A DNA stretch of 64,000 nt from Pistacia vera (Eukaryota > Streptophyta > Magnoliopsida > Sapindales > Anacardiaceae): the NCBI RefSeq assembly GCF_008641045.1, contig NW_022195716.1, forward strand, positions 558,001 to 622,000, in the 5' to 3' direction. Made by a program: the position numbers and the translations under genes. The notes under the pieces were generated by a model that was not told the origin of the DNA, ran no database searches, and saw nothing but the letters and a program-made list of their open reading frames with translations. This document shows positions 23,816 to 34,620 of this stretch, piece after piece. Positions within the stretch are counted from its first letter, which is position 1. Each line of letters begins with the position of its first letter.

Positions 23816-26800
23816 ATGGCTGCTGCTTGCTTTCTCACCCCAGGCACTCTCTCTCCCTCGCAGCTCATAAAAAGCTTCATTTTTCACTTCAACACCACCT
23901 CAGGTAACTTTCTTAATGTTTTTTATGTGATCCTAATGGTGAAATTTTTAATGAAACTTTGAGGGATTTCTAATGAAATTCGAAGTGGGTTTGTGTTGGG
24001 GAGTGTTAAAATTTGTTGATTGTTGCAGGAGTGCGTTTGGGCAAGAAGGGAATGGGTTTGGAAAATTGTGATGGCAAGAGCAATTCTACATCTGTTGTTT
24101 TGGATGACAATAAGAAGAAAAGTAACAATCCCATTATTGTCATTGATAATTATGACAGTTTCACTTACAATCTTTGCCAGGTTTGGTCTCTTTTTTATTT
24201 GTTTCTTAATGGCGAATTTTTTTTTGTTTTTTTCCATTTGAATGGTTGTTTGTGTAATATATGTATTTACATGGGCCAAATGTTTGAGTTTAATAGCCAT
24301 GATTTGCTGAATGTTGCTGGGAATTGAAATTCATTTTAATCGCATTATATTTTAAAGTTCTATTTTTTCTATAGTCTACAAATTATTGGTTTTATTATTT
24401 GAAGTTTTCTATATGGTCCCATGCGCCTTTTAATTTTTACTGAACTTCTAAGGAAATTCTGGTAGAATGCTGCTATTAGTTATGTTTATTGTCATATTTG
24501 TAAAAGTTCAGGCGTAATGTGTTTTGAGACAATTTCTTTAACATTATTTTTCTTGGTTATTCTCTTTCTCCTCTCTCATATTCTATTAATAGATCAAAAC
24601 TTATTTTCTGATACTTTTTCCTATGATTTTGAAGTACATGGGAGAGTTGGGGTGTCATTTTGAGGTTTACCGGAATGATGATTGACTGTGGATGAACTAA
24701 AGAAGTAAGAACTTGTGCTTTGGCAAATATATTATAGTTGGCTATCTCTTAGATTAGTTCTTTGTCTGACCAATTAATTATGTGTATCATGCAATGGTGT
24801 TGACTATTTTATTACTTATTGTAGGAAAAATCCAAGAGGAGTGCTTATTTCCCCTGGACCAGGTAATTATATTTTTAAATGTATTCTGTTTAACTATATG
24901 CACCAACATTCCCACAAGTAAAAGAAAAAAGTTGAAGATTGTCATACTCCATGTCCTATATGTAGGTGCACCCCAAGATTCTGGAATATCATTGCAGACT
25001 GTTTTGGAGCTAGGACCTACTGTGCCTTTATTTGGTGTGTGTATGGGTTTGCAATGCATTGGAGAGGCTTTTGGAGGTGAGTCTTCTGGGATGTGTAAAC
25101 TCTTAAACCTTGTTTCATGTTGCATATATTTTTACATGATGTACTACCTCATATGAAATAGAAAAATAGATCGAGCAATCTAGTGCTACTATTTATTGTT
25201 GCTGCTAAGATACTTGCATGCTGGTCTCTAATCTTTTGGTTCTGATGTGTTTTAGGGAAGGTTGTGCGATCTCCTCTAGGTGTCATGCATGAAAAGTTCT
25301 CTTGTATATTATGATGAGAAGGGGGAGGATGGCTTGTTCACTGGATTATCAAAGTATGTGAGCATTTCCTCTGCAACATTAAGTAATCTTCATAATAAAA
25401 TGTGTTAGATCCACTTGCTATGTATAATTTTGCTATTAGAGTATGTCCTTTTTCGTATCAAAACTGTTAACTAGAGACATCTTAATGTCTTTTTATGCTA
25501 AGTACCAGTTGTTTGCTGGGTGGATAATCAGCTAACCCATGGCTCCTTGCCTTCATTTTTGCCACTTTTTCAGTCTCCCTTCCTCCAGATTTCTCTGTAG
25601 GATTTTTTATATGGTTAGGAATCTTGTAGGGATGTATGCGCCTGTTTGAACATCTCAAAATTTGTACTCAGCTAGCATGAAACTTCTTAAAGTAGGTTAT
25701 AGTATGTTTGATAGGTTCCTAGATTTGGAGCTGGTTCTCGTTTAGCAAAGAAGTCATTTTTTTAGTGGTCTATATGTTCTTTTTATTGCAGGTGTTAAAA
25801 ATCATTGTATTACTAGTGAATATTCTGTCAGTTTTTTAGCAACATGCTTATAGGGCATGCAATTTTATGTCAAGAGTAACATTGCCAGTAATGACAGCAA
25901 CTTGTGTCACTCATCTAATTGATGACTTGATGATCCATTGCTTATAGCTCTGTATTTGCCTAGATCGATTTGATGATATAACTTGGACCTTATTGCCATA
26001 TAGTTTGTCCTTGAGAACAGCTCAGTTTGCTACTCTATGTTGTGAGATAATATTAGTATTTTACCTTTACCGATTACTATATGCAGTGTTAGGGAATAAT
26101 TGAGAAGCTTTTTGCACAGTTTGATTCTAGTTTTTGATTAAAAAAAAGCAAAAATCTAATTACCATATGCATTTTCGTTATCAATAATTACACTGTAGGA
26201 AATAGCAGTAGGTTAAAATATGAAAAAAAGTAAAAAAAAATTCCTCAGATGTGCTTAGATCATTATGTCTTCAATAGTCAAGTTTTTAATAACAATAACA
26301 TCTTCAGTTCTTGCTTGCATGCATTCTGTGAGAGATGATATGGTATTAAATTTGCTTATTTCTAATTGTCTTATTCCCTCTAAAGATAAATTGGAAAAAA
26401 AATTTCATCAGAATTTTTTATTGAAGTTGATAATTTTATTCAAAACTTAAGAAGCAAGCAGAGATATATGCCTGAGACACAGGTGCAGTAAAACCTGGCC
26501 ATTTAAAATAGATAAGGCTCTGAATTCTAGGCTAGATGCAACTTAACAATAGAGCCGCTTGTGTATTAGTCTCTGTGCTGTCAGGGCTCTGAAATGGCTT
26601 AGCTTGGTTGACAAATGTATCAGTGCCGAATTGGGTTTCTAATGAACAATGCTATACCTATATTTTCTATCTTCTTCTTGTCTTTCTATTATATAAATGA
26701 ACTCTTTTATTTTATTTTAGTGGAAATGTATTGGTGAGGCAGTAATTTACCATTATGTAACCTTTTTTCTGTTTATTTAATTTTTCACTTACATGATAGC

Positions 26801-27853
26801 AATGGTAGATATTTTTATTATTACTTCTGTGTACCTTTCCAGTCCTTTCACAGCAGGTAGATATCACAGCCTTGTGATTGAAACAGAAAGCTTTCCTAGT
26901 GTGCTTGAGTTACGGCATGGACGGAAGATGGCCATAATAGGCTGCTCGTCACAAAGAACATAAGCATCTTCTGGTAAAACACTGTTCTCTTTTAAACTTA
27001 CAAAGTTATTTATTATCCAACTAGAAGAGTGATGAGAAGTTCTGGTATTGGGAATGATGTCTTTGTGTTAGGGAATAAGTGACAACAAATATATGATTGT
27101 GTTAGTAAATGTGAAATCTATAGTTTGAATACGTTATTACCTTCCCTGCTTATTCCTTTCCCATGTCTTCCTAGGTTTGTACTCATTTTCTGGTCTATTT
27201 TTGGTTGAATAAGTTTTTGCTTGGAGTTGTGACATCTATAATTAGGCCATAATGCATATCTTCCACAATGGGATGGGAAGTTGACTGATTAACTGTTAGT
27301 CCACATGAATGAACTATAAACAAAATCTACATAGGGTGACATAAAAAAGTGATTTGTTAGAACAATCATTCTCCTAGGTTAATAAGGGATTATTGACACG
27401 TATACTGAAAGGCACTGACATTGTAAATTGAAGATTGTATTAATACATCCCAGAGATGTGTTTTTTATTGAATTGTTATCAACACATTTGTCCCACTAGC
27501 TTTCATTTGCCAAAATCATAGTTGTCTTGCCAGATTATTTAATCCTATATGGCTTGTATCATCATATTATGCCAAAGATATTCTCAAAAACATCATTCAG
27601 TTCCCATAAATATTTTTTTTCTCTTTACATTTTTCTTAGTCTAAACATAAGCGCAAATGGATATTACAATCGAAACTAAGTTGCAAAAATCTTGCAGGGA
27701 GTTCAGTTTCATCCTGAAAGCATTATAACCGCGGAAGGCAAGACAATTGTTCAAAATTTCATCAAACTGATAGAGAAGAGGGAGGCAGCTGAATCCAGAC
27801 ATAATGAGCAGCACTTACTCAACATGTATCTTAATATGCTATTAAAAAGTTGA
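23816..27853 (+). pseudogene. anthranilate synthase beta subunit, copy 2, multiply frameshifted
   Basis: Exons at about 23816-23903, 24029-24180, 24635-24704, 24825-24862, 24966-25076, 25256-25353, 26843-26973 and 27698-27853, with every splice site kept. Against copy 3 the exon lengths change by -3 (three separate losses), -6, -1, 0, 0, -2 and -2. So only exons 4 and 5, with SPGPG and the GVCMGLQ nucleophile motif, read cleanly. In exon 7 the sequence at 26930-26942 is scrambled relative to copy 3. In exon 8 the normal stop is deleted, and the frame runs on to a TGA at 27851. It cannot encode a working amidotransferase as written. Upstream DNA is block C rather than block A. It may be real decay or unpolished sequence. 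Confidence 0.8.
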
Positions 27854-29610
27854 AGTTAGTGATGCATTTTCCCTCTGAATTGTCTCTAATATATTTATAT
27901 ATAAATAAACCTTTTCCTTTGAAAATATATTTCAAAAATATAGCTCCCATCTGCTGCAATTAGTGTCTCTTGAGATTTGAAAGCAATTGTTCTGGGTTTT
28001 TAGGCCTTATTATTGAAGATAAAATAAAGCACAAGTAGATAACATTACTTGGTGGCCAATAATTTACAATTTCTTTTAAACTGAATTATGACAAAGCAAT
28101 TCAATTCAAGTTGCAATCAATCTATAATTAGCAAAAAAATAATGAAAGGCTTATGGATAGTGGGTTGTGCTTTTCCTGAATTCTGTGACAAAAATGAAAA
28201 AGACTTGCGGATAGTAACTATCATGAAATGCAATCTAAAAGATTTGTTGGTTAAATTTTTTTTATTTTTTAAAAATTTTCTGGGTTTGAGTTCCAGTTCA
28301 AAGGTGGCTGCTAGAAAAAGAAAGTGTAGTGATATAGAAATGTTCAACTAATTCTTCAAGATTTTTTATCTCCTTAAAGCATGACCACATGATAAGTGTA
28401 ATTTTGCAAAATTCATTAACCCCAAGAACCCTGATTTTCAAGTGACTTTTATTGACAATGAAAGATCATGGGAATAGTTTTTCAAACCTTTCATTCAGGG
28501 TTACTTTTATTTTATAAATAGTTTTGGTGAATTATCACACACACCCAATTACCAAATGGGCCAAGATATTCTTGATTTAGATTTAAACCACTCTATATGA
28601 AAATACAACAAAAATAAATGTGAGGTTTAATTAGGTAGAAAAATCAGATGAGTGCCGTTAAAAAGGCAAATTTTTAATATTGTTGATTTAAAGAAGTTAT
28701 TGAATTACTTGCCAAATAAGCAAGACAAACAAAACAGCTAATAATATGTGGGTTAATATTGGTTTATTAGTCTTTACTGAAAATGACAATTACATCTTAT
28801 CTTATCTTTTGGCACCTTTCACCAAAAGTTTTTCTCCATTGGCGCACAGATTATCATAATCTCTTACAATTTTTCCTTTTTTTTGGTTCTTCGAAATGTG
28901 GAAGAAATAAAAGCATTGTAATATAATTTTGTAGGCTTGACATGTAAAATAGGTCCCATATCTTGTGGTTGCGCCTACTTTTGAAGAAACAATTGCCCAC
29001 CACTACATTACAAGTTAATCATAAAATTTAACTTCAAAATATTCTTTCCATCAAAAGAAAAAAAACTTAAACCATTGATTCACTTGTTAAGACCAAACAA
29101 AATTTTTTCAAACCCAACTGACTCAGGCATTCACTATTCAACTAATAGTTGACAAAATGTCCTCTAAACATGACAAAGTTTCACCTTATATATTTACACT
29201 ATTTCTATTTTTATCAATTGAAACAATAACAAAATGAATGATACAATACCTAACCATTTCTAAAAACTAACTCCCATATGCTAATATATATATTTATTCA
29301 ACCCATGAGGGTGTTCATAAGAGTACAGAAAATTATCACAGAATTCAATAACTTTCAAATTAAAAAAAAAAAAAAAATACCAACATCATCAAATGATAAA
29401 ATCAAAACGTATGAACATACAACATACCCCCACCACCACCATCCATCAACCATAGAAATTAAAGAAAACTCTCTTATCACCCTCAATAAAATCCCTTCTG
29501 TGCCTTCTATCTCCCTGTCTATACACAAAATAACTTTATCCAACTAAATCAAACTCAAAGGAGACCATAATATGACCATATCATAAATATAAATTTTGTA
29601 CCAGCTTTTG
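27854..29610. other. convergent intergenic region of copy 2
   Basis: AT-rich spacer between the two 3' ends, nearly identical to copy 3 (38686-40526) apart from single-base indels. The gtttgagttccag / aagatttgttggtt stretches give short open frames on both strands (28088-28351), but they are not conserved in frame between copies. No gene seen. Confidence 0.55.
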
Positions 29611-31458
29611 TCAAATGGCATCAGCTGAGGACCGGCTAGCGTGGCTTCGATGGTGGTGTTTGCCGGCGGCGTCGACCGCTTCCAAATGTAACCGATCATA
29701 AGCTTTGAGGCGTTCAGCTTCAAGGGGATTAATCACACACATCGGAAAGGAGAAACTTTGTATCGAATTTGGTCATAGCAATAGGAATACGTCATATGTT
29801 TCCTCCTAAAGTTGTCCATTTTAATTCTTTGCGATGGGGTAACACCAGTAGGGATTGAGTCTTGGTATATCGCACCTTGATGATGTTTGTCAATGGGGTC
29901 GACTGTACAGCCATGGAGGATGAAGTTGGAGAACTCCGTGACATAAGGGGCGTATTTGTAATTCACTCTATATTTGCCACCATTGGTAGCCCAATCAGAC
30001 CCATCCCAATTGTTGCATACAAAGACATTGGCTTAGAAGGAAAATCCCCTCCCATTGATTCTGTTCTCTTAACTTCTCTAATGGGAATATTGTCTACATA
30101 AAATCTGCCACAGAAAAGCAATACACACATAAGAAATAAATAACACATAAATCATCAAAGCACAAAAAGAATTAAATCCAAAACATCCAACATTGGCTGA
30201 TTTTTAGATATCATTCTCAGGTTCAGACTTTCGCATTCATGCCACAAAATACAGCAGTGACCACTATTATCAGCTAACACTGAATTGATGTTTGTTAATT
30301 CACAAAATGATATACCATAGTGAAGCAAAGAGGATCTCAGTGAAGCAAAATGAAAGTGAAAGGTCACTGTTAAAATAAACTCTTGACCATGAAAACTCTA
30401 GAACTCAATCTAATATCTAATCCTACCCATAGCTATTGCTTAGAAAGCAAACAGAGGATTGTTAAAATTAGTTAAGTTTAAGGAAAAGTGGTATTGATAA
30501 AACAGGGGATGCAATATTGGAAAAAAACAGAGCACATGCTGTAGAAACCACAAACTTTCCTGAAAAGAGAAACTCCAGCTACAAAACAACATACAAGAGC
30601 ATCATGTCATGTCTCAAAATCATTAAATTCCATACCGTTTAAGGATGGAAATTATGACTGAAATTTGTTAAAAAAACAAAAAAGAATGGTGGTGAGATGC
30701 TTACATGATCTGAGAATCGGTCCAGAGAATACTATAATGATGGAAATCATCGGAAGGATCAAACCAAAGATTGTATCTTTCTTCTCTGCCTACACTGGTG
30801 CTTCCATTGCCATAAATATTTGTTTGAATTCTCCAATCTTTGCCTCTTATGTTACCCAAGAACTCAAAGTCTATCTCATCATGTCTTCTCAAATATGTCG
30901 CCATTTGACATCTGCAACCAAATTTAAACTTTGTCAAGAAAAGCAAAAAATTTGCATGATATCCCATCTGGGTATTGTCAAAACCTTGTTGAGAAACGTA
31001 AACTTTTTTAAGTAAGAGAGTTGCAGAACCAGAGGATTGAGAAGAGAAAATAAATTATTTTAGAAATTAAAAAAAAATTAGGAATATAGAGAAAGAACTC
31101 ACATAGAAAGCAACAACTTCCAGCAGTATAACTGATGGCAATTTAATTGAAGTACTGAAGAACCCATGAAGATAAAGATCCGTGACACAAACCAGAACCT
31201 GTAAAAAAAAAAACAAAAACTTGTAAAAACTAAAAACCACAACAAAGAAAAGAAAAAGAAAAAGAAGCACAGGAAAAAAAAAAAAAAACCTGTGGATTCA
31301 TCTAAAGTTAAATGAACAGATTTTCCATCTTTATGAACAACAAGATATCATTTCCGAACAAATGTGTATGCCTTCATCAAAGAGTACAAGAGGGGGGCTT
31401 TTGTGAAACCCAGAAGCCAAAACAAGAAGGAGGAGAAGACAAAGAGAGAAGAACCCAT
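29611..31458 (-). pseudogene. xyloglucan endotransglucosylase/hydrolase, copy 2, frameshifted
   Basis: Exons at about 31290-31458, 31103-31198, 30705-30911 and 29611-30104, with splice sites as in copy 3. The catalytic motif HDEIDFEFLG (around 30860-30890) and the following RIQTNIYGNGST are readable. But a loss near 30883-30886 shifts the frame just upstream, and a missing A at about 30009 breaks exon 4 before the WDGSDWAT motif. Several more single-base changes affect the C-terminal domain. The TATA-like catatatataa upstream (about 31537) is intact. It is closer to copy 3 than to copy 1. Confidence 0.8.
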
Positions 31459-31955
31459 TTGAGAAGGAGAGGAGACCACCATCCGGACTATTTTTTTCCG
31501 AGTAGTGAAATGACTGTGTTGAATGTGTGGTTTATTCATATATATAAAATTGAATGAGTTTTTTTTTTTTAAGTTTTTTTTAAAATATGTGAAACGAAAT
31601 GTGTGAATATGAATAAATAAGGAACAGAGAAAGAGGAGTGTTGAGAAAGGAAAGGGAATATCTATCTCTGTACAGCTAGCTCTGAGTGTGAAGAGAGATA
31701 AGATTAGAGAGGCCTGATATAGAGATAGAAAGACAAGAGTTGTATGTTTTTTAATTAATTTTTTATTACCCTTTTTGTCTTTGTTTGGTATTTTCTTAAA
31801 TTAATTTATCTGAAATCCCTCAACCAAAAAGTTAAAAACCCATGCTTATTTATTTTTATCACACTTTAGAAACTCATTTTAATTTCAAAATTCAACATTC
31901 CACACATATAAATGCAACTATACAATATTATTAAATTTTCAAATTAATAACAAAT

Positions 31956-32032
31956 GTAAATCAATAAACATTCAAGCCATTCATCAAGTCTTAACTACGT
32001 ACCTCAAGTAGGGCATTACATGCTATGTATCA
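31956..32032. other. 77-bp filler at the junction of copies 2 and 3
   Basis: Sequence between the end of block B copy 2 and the start of block A copy 3, beginning gtaaatcaataaacattc and ending gggcattacatg. I find it nowhere else in the window. It looks like insertion filler at a repaired break, or a piece of an unrelated repeat. Confidence 0.6.
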
Positions 32033-32254
32033 TAATAATTTATTACTTTTTAATTAAAATGCTATCTACTTATATATTTAATTATTGATGACATTTGGAA
32101 AAGAAAAAAAATCCAAACATATTATATATATAAGAAAAACAAAAGTATCATAATATTTTATTATTGATTACCATTAAAAAAAATTCATCCAAACTAAACC
32201 AAACATAATATAAAAATAAAAAAAAAATATAGAAATTATAATAATGCATATCAT

Positions 32255-32515
32255 GTTTTTCGAACATAAACAAACGAACAACCGAATAGATTGTTCGCGA
32301 ACAGATGGATCAGTTGAACGTATAATGTTTGTGAACATAATCGAACGTATAATGTTTGTGAACATAATCGAACGAACAGCCCATGTTCGAACTCGATCGA
32401 ACATATTATCGAACGAATATCGAACTGTTCGCGAACAATGTCGAACAGTTATCGAACGAACATCGAGTTGTTCACGAACTGTTCGGTTCGTTTGCAGCCC
32501 TAGACTAGACCACAT
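32255..32515. mobile_element. hAT end with subterminal array, copy 3 (with internal 27-bp duplication)
   Basis: Equivalent of 10545-10790, ending ttcgtttgcagccctag. A 27-bp unit (gaacgtataatgtttgtgaa and on) is tandemly doubled at 32316-32342 and 32343-32369, where copy 1 has one unit. This adds a further gttcg/cgaac motif to the array. Confidence 0.55.
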
Positions 32516-32869
32516 AAGACCATTGAGCAACGCCAGGGTAGATCGTGTCTCTCTCTTGTTTAGGTTCGATAATGATTTTGATTCTGAGTTTGTATACACT
32601 TCGACTTGATTTTGGTTTTTGTTTTTATTTTGGTCTTGACTTTGTATGGTAATATGTTCTTTGAAGAAGAAAGGGGAGAGAGAGGGAGAGAGAGAGGGAG
32701 AGAGGAAATGAGGTTTGAGTATTGACTATTGACTATTGAGGAAGAAGAAGAAAATGAAAAGAAGATTTGAGGAAGAAGAAAGGAATAATAAAAACAAATG
32801 TTTTATGTAATTTTGTCGTTGTTGGGCTCCGAAAATATAACTCCCGTGATCTATCTTTAATTCCGGACA

Positions 32870-33760
32870 TTTTTTTGTTTGATTGTTAAGTAATAAAATT
32901 TAAAGATTACCCATTTTGCTCTTAATTAAATACCATTCCAGACACAATTGCCCTCAAATGTCTACCAAATAATAATCACCTAGACCCCCTACATTTGAGA
33001 ATTTAGCTAAAACACCCTAGCCATAAAAAGTTTAAAAATTAACAAAGTACCCCCAGCCACCAAAGACAATCATCTGCCGCCAATAACCACTGCCAACCAC
33101 CACAATAATCGTCAAATTGACGCACGACCGGCAGGATCTAGCTGACCATGCGTCGATCTGGCTATTTTCGACCAGATCGAAGGCCAAAAGCGGCCAAATC
33201 GCCATGGATCTGGCTAGAAACGGTCAGAGTAGATCCGACCGTTTTTGTTCAGATCCACGTGGATCTGGACGGAAACAGCCAAATCGCCATGGATCTGGTC
33301 GAAACGGTCAGATCCACGGTGATCTAGCTGTTTTCGGCCTTCGATCTGGCTGAAAACAGTCACAAACGGGGCATGGCTAACCAAATCTCACTGGTCGTGC
33401 GCCATTTTGGTGACTAATACCGACTGACGGTGGTGGCCGGCGGTCAATAGTGGTCTTGGGTGGCTGGGGGTATTTTGTTAAAATGTAAACTTTGTTGATG
33501 GGGTGTTTTAGCTAAATTCTCAAATATAGGACATTAAAAGTAATTTATTTAAATAATAATGATACTTAAGAGGAAGGGCAATTCAGTAAAAGCCTTTGTC
33601 GATAAGATTTTATTCTTTGTAACCAAACATCTTAATTATTTATACCTACTAATCTAAACAAGCATATTGATATAACATTTCTCCGTAATCTTCAAGATAA
33701 TCTATCTGGGTGGTAATCTTACATTTTCAACAATAAAGCATTCTCCGAACCAAACGCACC
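32870..33760. mobile_element. long-inverted-repeat MITE, copy 3
   Basis: Counterpart of 11150-12035, with the same arms (agccaccaaagac left, cttgggtggctgg right) and gatctgg core. It differs by scattered substitutions. The 78-codon open frame at 33117-33353 is made from the repeats and is not a gene. Confidence 0.65.
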
Positions 33761-33854
33761 CGTAATTTTAACTGCGAGGTTTTTTAGACTAGTTGAAAAG
33801 TTTGAGGTGTTCAGAAATAAGCTATTTCTCAAGGAGGAATTTAGAATTAAGAAC

Positions 33855-34305
33855 CCCTAAACAAGGGGAGATTATCATAGACTACCCTTAAGATTTCCAA
33901 ATTTATCATTCGGATGACAATTTTTGCACTTTTTATCATAGACTATCCTCAAAGTTTGAAATTGTATCACGGATACTTTTTTGCCATAACTTTTTTATGT
34001 TGTCATTTGTAGTAGATGTGTGAAATGGTAACTTTGGTGTTATAAGAAAGTGTTAAGAGTAAAATGGTAAGTTTAATCTTATAAGAAAGTATTCTGCAAA
34101 CCTAACGACAACGTGATGGGGTTAGTGCAAAGGGGTATCTATGATAAAAAATAAAAAAACTTTGAGGGTCCATTTAATAACAAAAGGGGGTATTCATGAT
34201 ATGTTTTCAAACTTTGAAGGTAATCTATGATAAAAAGCGTGAAAGTTATCATCCAATTGATAAATTTGAAAACATGGTCTATGGTAATCTCCCCTAAACA
34301 GGAGG
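33855..34305. mobile_element. second foldback MITE, copy 3
   Basis: Counterpart of 12138-12593, with the same inverted arms (aggggagattatcatagac and ctatggtaatctcccct). The central a-rich spacer differs in length from copy 1. Confidence 0.6.
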
Positions 34306-34570
34306 TACAACCCCCAACCTCATCCTCATTCCCTTAGCCCCCACCTTAGCATCGCTTATTATTTATAGATTTTTATTTTATGTTTTATGTATTCCAAATA
34401 AATATAGGTTAAATAAGTCTAAAACTAAAAATTGCAATAAATAGGAGGGTATTTATTGTCACTTTCGTGAAACGGTTCCATCCTTACTCTCTCACAAGAA
34501 TAAAAAACAAAACCAACAAACTAAAGCTAAACAAATGAAAGGCACCCTTTTTCTCTTTCAAACATAAAAG

Positions 34571-34576
34571 CACGTG
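34571..34576 (+). promoter_or_regulatory. G-box-like cacgtg upstream of the intact beta-subunit gene
   Basis: A palindromic cacgtg 45 bp before the ATG, kept in all three copies (12857-12862, 23767-23772). It may lie in the 5' leader rather than the promoter. The conserved gene block starts only 165 bp before the ATG, so more distal control differs between copies 1/3 (MITE-rich block A upstream) and copy 2 (block C upstream). Confidence 0.4.
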
Positions 34577-34620
34577 CTTGTGAAATCAATTTCTCACTCC
34601 CTCACGCTCTGTCAACAGTA

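Larger units (their letters stand above)
23653..31955. repeat. segmental duplication, copy 2 (block B only)
   Basis: This block begins abruptly at ttgtcactttcgtg right after the end of block C copy 1 (gaac at 23649-23652) and stops at aataacaaat (31955). It covers exactly the gene block and has no A or C of its own. At diagnostic substitutions it agrees with copy 3 against copy 1 (for example cagtaATGG against cagtgATGG at the start codon). It is 182 bp shorter than copy 3, mostly through single-base losses. Confidence 0.85.

Noticed and set aside
29278..29547. Overlapping open frames on both strands near the XTH 3' end
   Set aside because: The ccaccacc run and poly-A make them; they shift frame between copies.
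33117..33353. Repetitive 78-codon frame with SGRNGQ-like repeats
   Set aside because: It is the translated core of the gatctgg MITE.
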